Assembly: GCF_026627925.1 (NCBI RefSeq)
Contig: NZ_JAPNLE010000009.1
Location: 1,798,001 to 1,862,000, forward strand
Direction: 5' to 3'
Source: Cupriavidus sp. D39
Lineage (GTDB): Bacteria; Pseudomonadota; Gammaproteobacteria; Burkholderiales; Burkholderiaceae
Length of the DNA stretch: 64,000 nt
Shown here: positions 28,090 through 36,505 of the stretch, piece after piece
How the letters are laid out: every line of letters begins with the position of its first letter
How positions within the stretch are numbered: position 1 is the first letter of the stretch
Notes under the pieces: model-generated
Seen by the model: the letters and a program-made list of their open reading frames with translations, nothing else
Databases searched by the model: none
What the model was told of the DNA's origin: nothing
Translations under genes and position numbers: made by a program

Positions 28090-28893
28090 TCAGCGGAAAT
28101 TATCTTTCCAGCCGCGCAGCGCGCCAAAGGCCGCCGCGTCATTGCCGGCCACCCCGCCGGCGTGGGCCGCCACCGCCTGGCGCACCGCGGGCACGCGCGA
28201 GCGCAGGAAGGGATTGACCTCGCGCTCCTGCCCGATGGTGGTCGGCACGGTCGGCGTGCCGACCGCGCGCAATGCATCCACGCGCGCCTCCCAGGCTGCC
28301 AGTTCGGCATTATCCGGCTCCACCGCGCGGGCGAACCGCACATTGCTGCGGGTGTACTCGTGGGCGCAATACACCCGGGTGGGGCCGGGCAGCGCCGCCA
28401 GCTTGTCCAGCGAGGCCAGCATCTGCGCCGGCGAGCCCTCGAACAGGCGGCCGCAGCCGCTGGCAAACAGCGTATCGCCGCAGAACACCGCCGGGCCTGC
28501 GCCCGCCAGGTCCGCCACATACGCGACGTGGCCGGCGGTATGGCCCGGCACGTCGAGCACCTTCAGTTGCAGCGCAGGGTGCGCCACGTCCACGGTATCG
28601 CCTTCCCGCACCGCCACGGTGCGAGCGCCGATGCGTTCGCCGGCCGGGCCGATGACGGGCAACGGGGCGCCATCCGGCGCGGTGGGATGCGCCGCCAGCA
28701 ACCCGGCCACCCCGCCCTGGTGATCGCCGTGGTGGTGGGTGATTACAATAGCGCCCAGCGTCAGCCCCTCGCGTGCCAGGAAGGCTTCGACCGGCGCGGC
28801 TTCGCCCGGGTCGACCACGGCGGCCCAGTGACCGTCGTGGATTGCCCAGATATAGTTATCCTGGAATGCGGGAATCGGCTCCACCTTCAACAT
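28090..28893 (-). CDS. gloB: Hydroxyacylglutathione hydrolase GloB (glyoxalase II)
   Basis: Zinc metallo-beta-lactamase-fold enzyme that hydrolyses S-lactoylglutathione in methylglyoxal detoxification. It has 267 residues. The metal motif [10 protein letters not shown] is near residue 55, further ligands lie in [11 protein letters not shown] and [18 protein letters not shown], and the glutathione-binding C-terminal helix region ends in [10 protein letters not shown]. The start [14 protein letters not shown] was chosen by family length. It is divergent from the methyltransferase gene, with only 10 bp between the chosen starts. Confidence 0.96.
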   Translation of the reverse strand: MLKVEPIPAFQDNYIWAIHDGHWAAVVDPGEAAPVEAFLAREGLTLGAIVITHHHGDHQGGVAGLLAAHPTAPDGAPLPVIGPAGERIGARTVAVREGDTVDVAHPALQLKVLDVPGHTAGHVAYVADLAGAGPAVFCGDTLFASGCGRLFEGSPAQMLASLDKLAALPGPTRVYCAHEYTRSNVRFARAVEPDNAELAAWEARVDALRAVGTPTVPTTIGQEREVNPFLRSRVPAVRQAVAAHAGGVAGNDAAAFGALRGWKDNFR

Positions 28894-28903
28894 GCGTGCT
28901 CCT

Positions 28904-29695
28904 ATGTCCAAGCGTCCGATTATAAATTGGGAAGACTGGCTTGCCTCGCCTCCCGGGCAATACATGCTCCAGTGGGAGCAGGCACAGTACGACCGGACCG
29001 TGGTGGATATCTTCGGCTACCACGCGGTGCAGCTCGGCCTGCCGCACATCGACACCCTGCGCGAGAACCGCATGCCGTTCTCCGCACTGGCCCTTGCCCC
29101 CGGCAACGGGCCCCATGGCCCACGAGCCCAGGCCGATTCGCGCCAGTTGCTGTGCCGCTTCGACGAACTGCCGTTCGAGACGCAAAGCATCGACCTGATC
29201 ACCCTGCCCCACATCCTGGAATTTTCGGAAGACCCGCACGAGGTGCTGCGCGAAGTGTCCCGCGTGCTGATGCCGGAAGGCCGGGTGGTGGTGACCTGCT
29301 TCAACCCCATGAGCCTGTGGGGCGCCCGCCAGGGCCTCAGGCGGCTCGGCGCCGACCCCTTCCTGCCCAACGACAGCCAGTCCATCGGCTTCGTGCGCAT
29401 CAAGGACTGGCTCAAACTCCTGGGTTTCGATATTATCCGCGGCCGGTTCGGCTGCTATTGCCCGCCGTACCACACGGAACGCTGGCTGCAGCGCGCCGCC
29501 TTCATGGAGAAGGCCGGCGACCGCTGGTGGCCGATCTTCGGTTCAGTCTATATGATCTCGGCGGTCAAGCGCGTGCGCAATATCCGCCTGGTCGGCCCCG
29601 CCTGGAAGAGCGCCAAGGCCGCGCTGTCGCCAGTGGCCGCGCCGGTGGCGACGCCCACGGGCACCCACGGCAAATCCCCCGGCGACGAGCATTAA
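28904..29695 (+). CDS. SAM-dependent methyltransferase, YafS-like
   Basis: Class I methyltransferase-like protein of 263 residues (267 if the upstream ATG at 28892 is used). The Methyltransf_11 core is recognisable from [20 protein letters not shown] near residue 90 to [21 protein letters not shown], but the glycine-rich SAM loop is reduced to [11 protein letters not shown], as in the YafS group. Its place between gloB and rnhA is the same as yafS in E. coli. The substrate is unknown. The longer start would overlap the divergent gloB start codon by two bases. Confidence 0.85.
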   Translation: MSKRPIINWEDWLASPPGQYMLQWEQAQYDRTVVDIFGYHAVQLGLPHIDTLRENRMPFSALALAPGNGPHGPRAQADSRQLLCRFDELPFETQSIDLITLPHILEFSEDPHEVLREVSRVLMPEGRVVVTCFNPMSLWGARQGLRRLGADPFLPNDSQSIGFVRIKDWLKLLGFDIIRGRFGCYCPPYHTERWLQRAAFMEKAGDRWWPIFGSVYMISAVKRVRNIRLVGPAWKSAKAALSPVAAPVATPTGTHGKSPGDEH

Positions 29696-29785
29696 GCGCC
29701 ATCACGCGCCGCCGCACCCCAATCACCCCGGTTGGCCCCGCCGCATCGCGGTGCCACCCTTAGCTTAGCCCTTAGCCAATACCCA

Positions 29786-30238
29786 ATGGAACCCAGCGAA
29801 ATCGAAGACGTCATCATCTATTCGGACGGCGCCTGCAAAGGCAACCCCGGGCGCGGCGGTTGGGGCGCCGTGCTGGTCTGCGGCACCAACGAGAAAGAAC
29901 TGTTCGGCGGCGAAGCCCTCACCACCAACAACCGCATGGAAATGACCGCCGTGATCGAGGCCCTGCGCGCGCTCAAGCGCCGCTGCCGGATCAAGGTCTA
30001 CACCGACTCGCAATACGTGCAAAAGGGCATCGGCGAATGGCTGCCGGGCTGGAAGGCACGCGGATGGAAGACCGCCGAGAAGAAACCGGTGAAGAACGCC
30101 GACCTCTGGCAGGAAATGGACAAGCTGGCCCAGCAGCACGACATTACCTGGCACTGGGTGCGTGGCCACAACGGCCACCCCGGCAACGAACGCGCCGACG
30201 CCCTCGCCAACCGCGGCGTCGACTCGCTCAAGGGATAA
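29786..30238 (+). CDS. rnhA: Ribonuclease HI
   Basis: Degrades RNA in RNA/DNA hybrids. It has 150 residues, full length. The four catalytic acids are in [32 protein letters not shown] and [10 protein letters not shown]. The basic protrusion [23 protein letters not shown] loop is present. The start [10 protein letters not shown] was chosen because the 18 codons upstream show no homology. It lies 62 bases before dnaQ, as in enterobacteria, where the two genes adjoin. Confidence 0.97.
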   Translation: MEPSEIEDVIIYSDGACKGNPGRGGWGAVLVCGTNEKELFGGEALTTNNRMEMTAVIEALRALKRRCRIKVYTDSQYVQKGIGEWLPGWKARGWKTAEKKPVKNADLWQEMDKLAQQHDITWHWVRGHNGHPGNERADALANRGVDSLKG

Positions 30239-30300
30239 AGCCGGCCCATACCGACCCACACCGGCCCGACTCCCCCGTCCCACCGGTTAGAATGCCCGCC

Positions 30301-31023
30301 ATGCGACAGATCGTTCTCGACACAGAAACCACCGGCCTGAGCGCCGCCACCGGCGACCGCCTGATTGAAATCGGCTGCGTGGAGCTGCTCAATCGCCGCC
30401 TCACGGGCAGGCATCTGCACTTCTACGTTAACCCGGAACGCGATATCGACGAAGGCGCGATCGCGGTGCACGGCATCACCGTGGACTTCCTGGCCGACAA
30501 GCCCAAGTTTGCGCAGGTGGTCAACGAGATCCGGGACTTCGTCCAGGACGCCGAACTGATCATCCACAACGCGCCCTTCGACCTTGGCTTCCTGGACATG
30601 GAGTTCAAGCTGGTCGGGTTGCCGCCGTTCCGCGAGCACGCCGGCAATGTGATCGACACCCTGCGCGAAGCCCGCCAGATGTTCCCCGGCAAGCGCAACT
30701 CGCTCGACGCCCTGTGCGACCGCCTCGGCGTCAGCAACGCCCACCGTACCCTGCACGGCGCATTGCTCGATGCGGAGCTGCTGGCCGAGGTCTACCTCGC
30801 CATGACGCGCGGCCAGAACTCGCTGGTGATCGACATGCTCGACGGCGGCGGCGCCGAGAGCGACGCAGTGGCCGCCACCGACCTCTCCCGCCTCGACCTG
30901 CCCGTGCTGATGGCCAGCGAGGAAGAAGCCACCGCCCACCTGGCGGTGCTCAAGCAGCTGGAAAAGGCGAGCGGCGGCAAGGTCGTATGGAAAGAAGCAC
31001 CGCCGGCGAGCGAAGCGGCATAA
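30301..31023 (+). CDS. dnaQ: DNA polymerase III epsilon subunit (3'-5' proofreading exonuclease)
   Basis: Proofreading subunit of the replicative polymerase core, 240 residues. Exo I motif VLDTETTGL (catalytic D and E) is near residue 6, Exo II HNAPFDLGFLD near 97, and Exo III LHGALLDAELLAEVY with the DEDDh histidine and aspartate near 155-165. The C-terminus contains a flexible segment and a short helix that binds the alpha subunit. ATG 30301 begins MRQIVLDTETTG; an ATG three codons upstream is also possible. The frame upstream overlaps rnhA and is not coding. Confidence 0.96.
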   Translation: MRQIVLDTETTGLSAATGDRLIEIGCVELLNRRLTGRHLHFYVNPERDIDEGAIAVHGITVDFLADKPKFAQVVNEIRDFVQDAELIIHNAPFDLGFLDMEFKLVGLPPFREHAGNVIDTLREARQMFPGKRNSLDALCDRLGVSNAHRTLHGALLDAELLAEVYLAMTRGQNSLVIDMLDGGGAESDAVAATDLSRLDLPVLMASEEEATAHLAVLKQLEKASGGKVVWKEAPPASEAA

Positions 31024-31083
31024 ACGGCATAAGCCGACCGAAAGTAGCCCGATGGATTTTTTGCAGAAATTTCCAGGAAGGGC

Positions 31084-31112
31084 TTTACAAGATACAACGG
31101 CGCTGACATAAT
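31084..31112 (+). promoter_or_regulatory. Promoter of the tRNA-Val gene
   Basis: TTTACA (31084-31089) and CATAAT (31107-31112) are separated by 17 bp, ending 40 bp before the mature tRNA 5' end. Confidence 0.8.
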
Positions 31113-31152
31113 CTTGTTTCTCTGCAGCACGGCAGCAACAACGCAGCAGCAG

Positions 31153-31227
31153 GGGTGGTTAGCTCAGCGGTAGAGCACTGCCTTCACACGGCAGGGGTCA
31201 CAGGTTCAATCCCTGTACCACCCACCA
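31153..31227 (+). tRNA. tRNA-Val (anticodon CAC)
   Basis: 75 bases with encoded CCA. The acceptor stem GGGTGGT pairs with ACCACCC; the D arm is AGCTCAGCGGTAGAGC; the anticodon stem CTGCC/GGCAG encloses TTCACAC with anticodon CAC at 31185-31187; the T arm is ACAGG-TTCAATC-CCTGT. It reads GUG codons. It has its own promoter and terminator and follows dnaQ. I see no integrase or attachment-site repeat beside it. Confidence 0.97.
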
Positions 31228-31260
31228 AATTAGTGGCTAGCAACTGCCTACGTTGCCAAG

Positions 31261-31293
31261 AAACCCAGACAGCGAAAGCTCTCTGGGTTTTTT
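31261..31293 (+). terminator. Rho-independent terminator of the tRNA-Val gene
   Basis: AAACCCAGA and TCTGGGTTT form a 9-bp stem around a loop that can itself fold (AGC-GAAA-GCT), followed by TTT. It is 34 bases after the tRNA. The following 230 bp to the next gene contain nothing I recognise. Confidence 0.9.
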
Positions 31294-31527
31294 GTTGTCC
31301 GGCGTTGGCCAACGTACGCCATCGATACCCAACATCCCTGCCCTGGCACAGAGCGAGATCCGGTGGCCCAGGCTGGGGGGCTCAGCCAATCATTTGCTCA
31401 GCCATTGCGGGAAATACTGCGTTACAACTCCACTCAGGCAAGGCGTCATCCCGCCCCGTTTCCCTGGCGTTAGTTGGACATGTTCGGCACTTGCCGCCGG
31501 ACATCATCAACCAAGGGGAGCGTCGCA

Positions 31528-31869
31528 ATGTTTGCTAAGAAGATTCTGGGTAGCGTGGCAGTCGCGGTTTTTGCAGCCAGCCTCGCTGGAGGCGCAATGG
31601 CCAACGAGAAGGATTCTCGCTGGGAAAGAAACCATCCCCGCCGCGAGCAGGTCAATAACCGCCTCGCCAACCAAAACAAGCGCATCCACCAGGAGGTCAA
31701 GGAAGGCGAGCTGACCCACCGCCAGGCCGCCGCGCTGCACCATCGAGATGGTCAGATCCGCCAGGAAGAACGCATCATGGCAAGCCAGAATGGCGGGCAT
31801 ATCACGCGGCAGGAACAGCGAACGCTCAACCACCAGGAAAATGCAGTCAGCGGGCAAATCGGTCAATAA
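31528..31869 (+). CDS. Small exported helical protein of unknown function
   Basis: 113 residues. A clear Sec signal peptide (AKKILGSVAVAVFAASLAGGAMA, cut near residue 25) is followed by a very polar, Gln/Asn/His/Arg-rich helical region with the repeat-like pattern NRLANQNKRIHQEVKEGELTHRQ, then QEERIMASQNGGHITRQEQ. The paired GELTHRQA and GHITRQEQ elements look like two copies of one helix-turn-helix unit. I do not know its role; a periplasmic location is inferred. AGGGGAG lies eight bases before the ATG, and a terminator follows. Confidence 0.82.
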   Translation: MFAKKILGSVAVAVFAASLAGGAMANEKDSRWERNHPRREQVNNRLANQNKRIHQEVKEGELTHRQAAALHHRDGQIRQEERIMASQNGGHITRQEQRTLNHQENAVSGQIGQ

Positions 31870-31893
31870 CTGGTGCCTTGCTGGAATAGGTAG

Positions 31894-31914
31894 AAGGGGC
31901 TTCGGCCCCTTTTG
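31894..31914 (+). terminator. Terminator after the small exported protein gene
   Basis: AAGGGGC-TTCG-GCCCCTT is a 7-bp stem closed by a stable UUCG-type tetraloop and followed by TTGC. It lies 25 bases past the stop codon. Confidence 0.75.
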
Positions 31915-31940
31915 CTTCCTTTTGCCTCCTTTGGTGCCGA

Positions 31941-32534
31941 CTACACCTTGTATCCTGGCAGGCCGGCAGCCAGCTTGCCTTTTGCCAGCGTGATGGCTTG
32001 CTGGACCGCGGCGTGGAAGTCAGCGCTCAGGTCCTCGACGGCGATGGAGCGGCGAAAGAAGTCCGCCCAAACGAACTCCGCAAAGGAGGTAGGCGTCTTG
32101 GTATAGCCACCAGCGTCTCGCACATACCCGGCCAGCGACCGATACGGATCGTCGACCAGTTTCTCCAGGTGATTGGGAACCGCAGCGTAGTAGTGCCTCA
32201 CGCCGTGTTCGTCCAGGGGATGAACCCATAGGTTCTTGTCCATCTCTGCCCAGAAATCGTCCTGCGCGCAAGCCGACAGATCCGCCTCCACGGTGAAAAA
32301 GCCGGTGGTGACGCCCGCTTCCAGGGCAGCCCGCCCAAGATGATGGTGATCGGTGATGTAAAGCTTGCCGCCTGGCCCGCTCACCGCCGGGATAGGGTGG
32401 GCCTGCAGGAATTCGCGCTGCTCGGCAGGCTTTAGCGAGGCCAGGTGTTTCTTCTTGTCCTGTACTTCGATCATGCCCACCGTTAGCTGCGTCGGGTGGA
32501 GTTGATGAATCAAGGATTCGCGCACAGTTGACAT
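31941..32534 (-). CDS. ParB-like nuclease-fold protein (ParBc_2 type)
   Basis: 197-residue cytoplasmic protein resembling the putative ParB-like nuclease family (PF08857). The core has QLTVGMIEVQDKKKHLASLKPAEQREFLQ near residue 22 and GGKLYITDHHHLGRAAL near 62, with the DHHH cluster typical of this family. It is not next to parA or a replication origin, so a partition role is unlikely. The function is unknown. The start at 32534 has GAGGAGG ahead of it. It ends 26 bases from the terminator of the convergent gene. Confidence 0.75.
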   Translation of the reverse strand: MSTVRESLIHQLHPTQLTVGMIEVQDKKKHLASLKPAEQREFLQAHPIPAVSGPGGKLYITDHHHLGRAALEAGVTTGFFTVEADLSACAQDDFWAEMDKNLWVHPLDEHGVRHYYAAVPNHLEKLVDDPYRSLAGYVRDAGGYTKTPTSFAEFVWADFFRRSIAVEDLSADFHAAVQQAITLAKGKLAAGLPGYKV

Positions 32535-32666
32535 GTTGCCCTCCTCTTCAATTTTCTGCACAAGACAAGATTAGCAGGCATATCGCCCACAATCGGAAGG
32601 AATAAGGGACGGGTGCCCGCAAGGCAGTCAAGCCGCGGTCAAGCCGGATGGGGGTTCGCCTGGGCG

Positions 32667-32807
32667 TCAGGTGCGCCGGTAGGGCCGGCGGCAACGCCGG
32701 ACAGGCGCCCCCCGTGCCCTAGGTTCGCGATGAAAGATTGTCCGGATCGCGAACGTGTACACCCCGACGATCAGCAGGGCAACGATAAGTAGGGTGAGGA
32801 ACGGCAT
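32667..32807 (-). CDS. Small membrane protein of 46 residues
   Basis: The ORF reads MPFLTLLIVALLIVGVYTF, one hydrophobic helix of about 19 residues, followed by a strongly basic tail with 13 arginines among the last 25 residues. GGAG stands about nine bases before the ATG. It lies just downstream of the Gly/His-rich lipoprotein gene on the same strand, 30 bases apart. Single-pass small proteins of this kind are often missed; I infer a membrane location but no function. It could be spurious. Confidence 0.45.
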   Translation of the reverse strand: MPFLTLLIVALLIVGVYTFAIRTIFHREPRARGAPVRRCRRPYRRT

Positions 32808-32837
32808 GATGGGCTCCGATGGGGCCTGCTCCAACGC

Positions 32838-33230
32838 TCATCGACCATGGCCGCCACCATGGCCGCCGCCATGACCACCACCTTCATGACCGCCGCCTTC
32901 ATGACCGCCGCCATGCCCCTCGCCATGCCCGCCATGATCACCATGGCCTTCATGGCCTTCATGACCTCCATGGCCTTCGCCGCCACGACCGTGATGACCT
33001 TCACCGCCGTGACCACCGCCATGGAAGAACACGGCACCGCCCCCATAAAATCCAGGCCACCAGTCGTAGTCGTAGTAGGGGCCATAGGGGTAAGCGGGAT
33101 AGTAAGCGCCGTAAGGATAAGTGTCTTCGGCCGGATAGCCGTAGCCATAGCCGTCATAAGCGGGCACTGCCGCGCACCCGGCCAGCGTTATGGCCGCACC
33201 GATTGTGAGGCTTCTGATACATGTGCTCAT
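32838..33230 (-). CDS. Gly/His-rich lipoprotein, possible metal binder
   Basis: 130 residues. The N-terminus has a lipoprotein signal with lipobox ITLAGC (cysteine near 18). A Tyr/Pro/Gly-rich segment (PYGAYYPAYPYGPYYDYDWW) follows, then about 60 residues of GHGG/HEGH/GGGHE repeats with more than 20 histidines. Such tails bind nickel, zinc or copper in other proteins, so an outer-membrane metal-sequestering role is plausible but unproven. AGGA precedes the chosen ATG. Opposite-strand frames here are mirror images of the repeat and were discarded. Confidence 0.75.
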   Translation of the reverse strand: MSTCIRSLTIGAAITLAGCAAVPAYDGYGYGYPAEDTYPYGAYYPAYPYGPYYDYDWWPGFYGGGAVFFHGGGHGGEGHHGRGGEGHGGHEGHEGHGDHGGHGEGHGGGHEGGGHEGGGHGGGHGGGHGR

Positions 33231-33389
33231 CGCCAATTCCTGACGCGTTCGTGTAGTTAGACACGAATTTCCAGTGCACATTCCAGGTCCCTGCCTGGTT
33301 CAATGCCGGATTTGCGCGGCACGCGCAAGGCGCGGCACTTTCCCGTTACTCCCAGGCGTCCAGCCGATGGCGCTGGTCAGGCCAGCGCC

Positions 33390-34211
33390 CTACAGATTAA
33401 CCACTGCCCCACCTTCCGACGGCCGATAGTCGAGCAAGCGGGAAAGCTCTCCCGCAGCACTCCTCACCTGTTCCACCATGCCATCGAGCCGCTCCGGATC
33501 GATCCGCGAAGCCGGGATCGTGGCGCCGAGCGCCGCCACTACCTTGCCGCTGCGGTCACGCACCGGCGCGGCGATGGTCGAGATGCTGGTTTCGAAGAAG
33601 CCTTCCTGCAGCACGTAGCCACGCTGGCGGTCGCGCTGGACCATGTCGAACAACGCTTCAACGGTCTTGGGTGTGCTCTCCGAGAAGACTTCCAGCTGCG
33701 GCTCGGGATAGAGTTCGCGCAGCTCGGCCAGCGTCAGGTCTTCAAGCAGCACACGGCCTAGCACGGTGGCATGCGCCGGCAGGCGAGTGCCGACGTTGAC
33801 CGAGCTGGCGAACGGCGTCGGCGCCACGGACTTGGCCACGTAGACGATGGAGCGGCCGTCCCGCACCACCAGGTTGCACGGGTAGTTGATTGCGTCGCGC
33901 AGCCGGTCCAGCAGCGGCCGGCCGAGTTCGGTCAGCTCCAGCGAGGCGAGGTAGTCGAAGCCAAGGCGCAGTACCGCCATGCCGAGCCGGAATTCGCGGC
34001 CGCCATCGGTGCGCTCGACAAAGCCCATCATCTCCAGCGTGGTCAGCAGGCGAAACACGGTTGAGCGCGGAACCTGCAGCCGGCGCGCCAGTTCGGCGGC
34101 CGACAGGGTCCGCTCGTTGCGGCTGAACTCGCCCAGCAGGCGCAGGCCGCGTTCAAGCCCCGGCACGATGTACTTGTCCTGGAGATCGGTAGGCTCGAGG
34201 GCATCTGTCAT
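33390..34211 (-). CDS. IclR family transcriptional regulator (copy 1)
   Basis: 273 residues: an N-terminal winged helix-turn-helix (TLSAAELARRLQVPRSTVFRLL, residues about 36-57) and a C-terminal effector-binding IclR domain (VRDGRSIVYVAKSV, GTRLPAHATVLGRVLL). It closes the molybdenum-hydroxylase gene group, 184 bases after coxG. By eye about 85% of residues match copy 2 at 51098-51928, including almost the whole DNA-reading helix, so both should bind the same operator, proposed here to be GTTYY-N6-RRAAC. Confidence 0.93.
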   Translation of the reverse strand: MTDALEPTDLQDKYIVPGLERGLRLLGEFSRNERTLSAAELARRLQVPRSTVFRLLTTLEMMGFVERTDGGREFRLGMAVLRLGFDYLASLELTELGRPLLDRLRDAINYPCNLVVRDGRSIVYVAKSVAPTPFASSVNVGTRLPAHATVLGRVLLEDLTLAELRELYPEPQLEVFSESTPKTVEALFDMVQRDRQRGYVLQEGFFETSISTIAAPVRDRSGKVVAALGATIPASRIDPERLDGMVEQVRSAAGELSRLLDYRPSEGGAVVNL

Positions 34212-34395
34212 GGTGATATCTCTGCGAATGAGTGCTTTGGCTTGCTATATGGTAACGGCTTTGGCTTCGGCCCTACCCTGCGGCCCTGCCGGTGCGCATT
34301 GCGCACCTTGCATCCCGAAGCGCCGCCCGCGACTGTCCGATATAACACGCCCTGCGCCTATCCTCCAGCACTTCCATCACCGAAGCCGTGCATGC

Positions 34396-35163
34396 TCACT
34401 TCAAATAGTCGCGCAGCCAGGCCGCGCACTCGCCCGCGTGCTGTGCCGGCCAGCGCACGGTAATGGTGGCATTGGGCTGGCGCACTTCGATGCAGATATC
34501 CGTGAGCGGGCCCCTGTCCAGGGCGGCCGCGGGCGCGAACAAGCGCGACCACCAGCCTGCGCTGCGATTCGGGCTGGCTTGCAGGGCGTGAGCCGGGATG
34601 ACGGCCGGGCGAGCGGGAGTCGCCTCGATGGCGGGAGCGGGCGAAGCGGCCGCCGCCTGTGCCACCGTTTCCGCCACAGCGGGCGCTGCGGGCGCTGCGG
34701 CCTGCGCCGCCTCGGCAGGCGCCACCAGCCGCGCCGACAGATTCGTACCGAACTCCTCCCACATCCGGTCGGCCTTGGTCTTCATCACGCTCAGGCCGAA
34801 CGTGCCAAGGCGGCCCAGCACATCCACGTTGATCTTCATGCGCAGCTCGGTCTGGCCGTCCGGCAGCCCGGTCAGGAAGATCTCGCTGGACTGCTTGAGC
34901 GAACTGGCCACGGAGGCATCCTCGCCCGTGCCTTCGCTGCGCAGGTAGTTGGGCGCGCGCATCTCCACGATATGGGTCTTGATCTTGAAGCGCGCGCTGA
35001 CAAAGGCGATCTTGACCTGGATGTGCGAGATGTACTCCACATCGCTGACCACTTCGATCGACTGCATGCCCGGCACGCAGCCGCCCATCACGTTGGGATC
35101 GAGCAGCAGTGCCCACACTTGCGCCGGCGCTGCGCCGACGACCAGGGTTTTTTCAATTTCCAC
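34396..35163 (-). CDS. CoxG-like SRPBCC protein
   Basis: 255 residues. Residues 1-150 are a CoxG (SRPBCC/START-like) domain beginning MEIEKTLVVGAAPAQVWALLLDPNVMGGCVPGMQSIE; then an Ala/Pro-rich linker and a C-terminal basic/aromatic segment (GWWSRLFAP) that may attach to the membrane. CoxG proteins anchor or mature CO-dehydrogenase-family enzymes. The start overlaps the small-subunit stop by 11 bases. About 184 bp with no visible gene separate it from iclR copy 1 downstream. Confidence 0.88.
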   Translation of the reverse strand: MEIEKTLVVGAAPAQVWALLLDPNVMGGCVPGMQSIEVVSDVEYISHIQVKIAFVSARFKIKTHIVEMRAPNYLRSEGTGEDASVASSLKQSSEIFLTGLPDGQTELRMKINVDVLGRLGTFGLSVMKTKADRMWEEFGTNLSARLVAPAEAAQAAAPAAPAVAETVAQAAAASPAPAIEATPARPAVIPAHALQASPNRSAGWWSRLFAPAAALDRGPLTDICIEVRQPNATITVRWPAQHAGECAAWLRDYLK

Positions 35164-35629
35164 GCATCTTCTCCGCGGCGGACAGAATGGATTGGACGAT
35201 GCCGACGTAACCGGTGCAGCGGCACAGGTTGCCGTTCAGGCCGGCACGGACTTCCTCTTCCGTAGGGTTGGGGTTGTGCGCCAGCATGGCGCAGGAGGTC
35301 ATCAGGAAGCCTGGGGTGCAGTAGCCGCACTGCAGGCCGCCGCACTCCATGAAACTCTGCTGCAGCGGGTGCAGCTCGCCGCCGGCGCCGAGGCCTTCGA
35401 CGGTGGTGACGTCGCGCCCGCGCACCTGCACGGCCAGCATCAGGCAGGACTTCACGACTTCGCCGTCCACCAGCACGGAGCAGGCGCCGCAGATGCCGGT
35501 CTCGCAGCCGCGCTTGGTGCCGGTCAGGTTCAGGTCGTCGCGCAGCAGGTCTGACAGCAGGCGCCGCGCGGGCACTTCCACGCTGTGCGCCTCGCCGTTG
35601 ACGGTGAGTTCGATGTTGATCTTTTGCAT
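35153..35629 (-). CDS. Molybdenum hydroxylase small subunit, 2Fe-2S ferredoxin type
   Basis: 158 residues carrying two [2Fe-2S] clusters. The plant-type ferredoxin motif is CETGICGACSVLVDG (cysteines near 42-50) with a distal cysteine in VVKSCLMLA; the helical domain has CGYCTPGF and NLCRCTGY. It passes electrons from the molybdenum cofactor in the large subunit to FAD in the medium subunit. It lies nine bases from the medium-subunit gene and overlaps coxG. The length is normal for CoxS/XdhC-type subunits. Confidence 0.95.
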   Translation of the reverse strand: MQKINIELTVNGEAHSVEVPARRLLSDLLRDDLNLTGTKRGCETGICGACSVLVDGEVVKSCLMLAVQVRGRDVTTVEGLGAGGELHPLQQSFMECGGLQCGYCTPGFLMTSCAMLAHNPNPTEEEVRAGLNGNLCRCTGYVGIVQSILSAAEKMRGN

Positions 35630-35638
35630 GGGAATTCC

Positions 35639-36505
35639 TTAGTCCGCTGCCAGCCCGAACAGCGTGGCAATGCTTCGCCGCGCCACGGCCCTGACCATCT
35701 CGCGGCGATAGTCCGCGTTGCCGCGCATGTCGGAAACGGGGTCGATGTCGGCGGCGACGATGTCCGCGGCTTCAGCCGCCACCTCCGACGTGACGGCCTT
35801 GCCCGCGAGGAACGCTTCGGCACGCCGCAGGCGCGCCGGAATCGGCGTGGATGCGCCGACCGCAAGACGCGCCTCGATACATGTGGCGCCAGCCCTGCGC
35901 GCCAGCAGCGCCACGCTGGCCAGCGGACGGTGCTCGGCGGCCGTGCGCAGGAAACGCGCGTAGTGGCCAACCGCATCCGGCGCCGGCGCGGGAATGCGGA
36001 TCTCGGTCACGATCTCATCGGGGTCGAGCGCCGTGGTGTAGTAGTCGACCAGGAACGCTTCCATCTCCAGCACGCGCTCGCCGTTCCTGCCGGCGAGCAC
36101 CACCTGCGCCTGCAGCGCCATCAGGCAGCCCGGCGGATCGGTGGCCGGATCGGCATAGCAAAGATTGCCGCCGATCGTGCCCTGGTTGCGCACCTGCGGA
36201 TTGGCCACGCGCCCGGCCATGCTGGCCAGCATCGGGTAATGCGCCTGCACCAGCGGCGAGCGCGCCACCTGTGCATGCAAGGCCAGCGCGCCGATGCGCA
36301 AGCCGGTGCGCGGATCGAACTCGATCTTGCGCAGCGCATCGAGTTGGCCGAGCGATACCAGATGGGTGGGCGTGAGCATGCGCTGACGCATGCCGAGCAT
36401 CAGCGCGGTGCCGCCGGCGATCACCCGGCACTCGTCGCCCAGGTCGGCCAGCATGCGGCTGGCTTCCTGCACCGAGCCCGGCTCCAGAAATTCGAAATTA
36501 CGCAT
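35639..36505 (-). CDS. Molybdenum hydroxylase medium subunit, FAD binding
   Basis: 288 residues. FAD contacts are visible in VIAGGTALMLGMR near residue 28 and RNQGTIGGNLCYADPATD near 105; the C-terminal CO-dehydrogenase flavoprotein domain follows. The start ATG at 36505 overlaps the large-subunit stop (ATGCGTAA), so translation is coupled. A longer frame to 36748 is antisense-like sequence within the large-subunit gene. Confidence 0.95.
   Translation of the reverse strand: MRNFEFLEPGSVQEASRMLADLGDECRVIAGGTALMLGMRQRMLTPTHLVSLGQLDALRKIEFDPRTGLRIGALALHAQVARSPLVQAHYPMLASMAGRVANPQVRNQGTIGGNLCYADPATDPPGCLMALQAQVVLAGRNGERVLEMEAFLVDYYTTALDPDEIVTEIRIPAPAPDAVGHYARFLRTAAEHRPLASVALLARRAGATCIEARLAVGASTPIPARLRRAEAFLAGKAVTSEVAAEAADIVAADIDPVSDMRGNADYRREMVRAVARRSIATLFGLAAD

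Noticed and set aside
31153..31293. tRNA-Val as an integration site of a genomic island
   Set aside because: I found no integrase gene and no repeat of the tRNA 3' end in the window; the tRNA has an ordinary promoter and terminator.
31941..32534. Chromosome or plasmid partition protein ParB
   Set aside because: The protein lacks the HTH and ParA partner of partition systems and fits the separate ParB-like nuclease family.
32819..33260. + strand frames rich in His/Asp or Met/Ala opposite the Gly/His-rich lipoprotein
   Set aside because: They are reflections of the GGC/CAT repeats of the lipoprotein gene, which has a lipobox and ribosome site; the opposite frames have neither.
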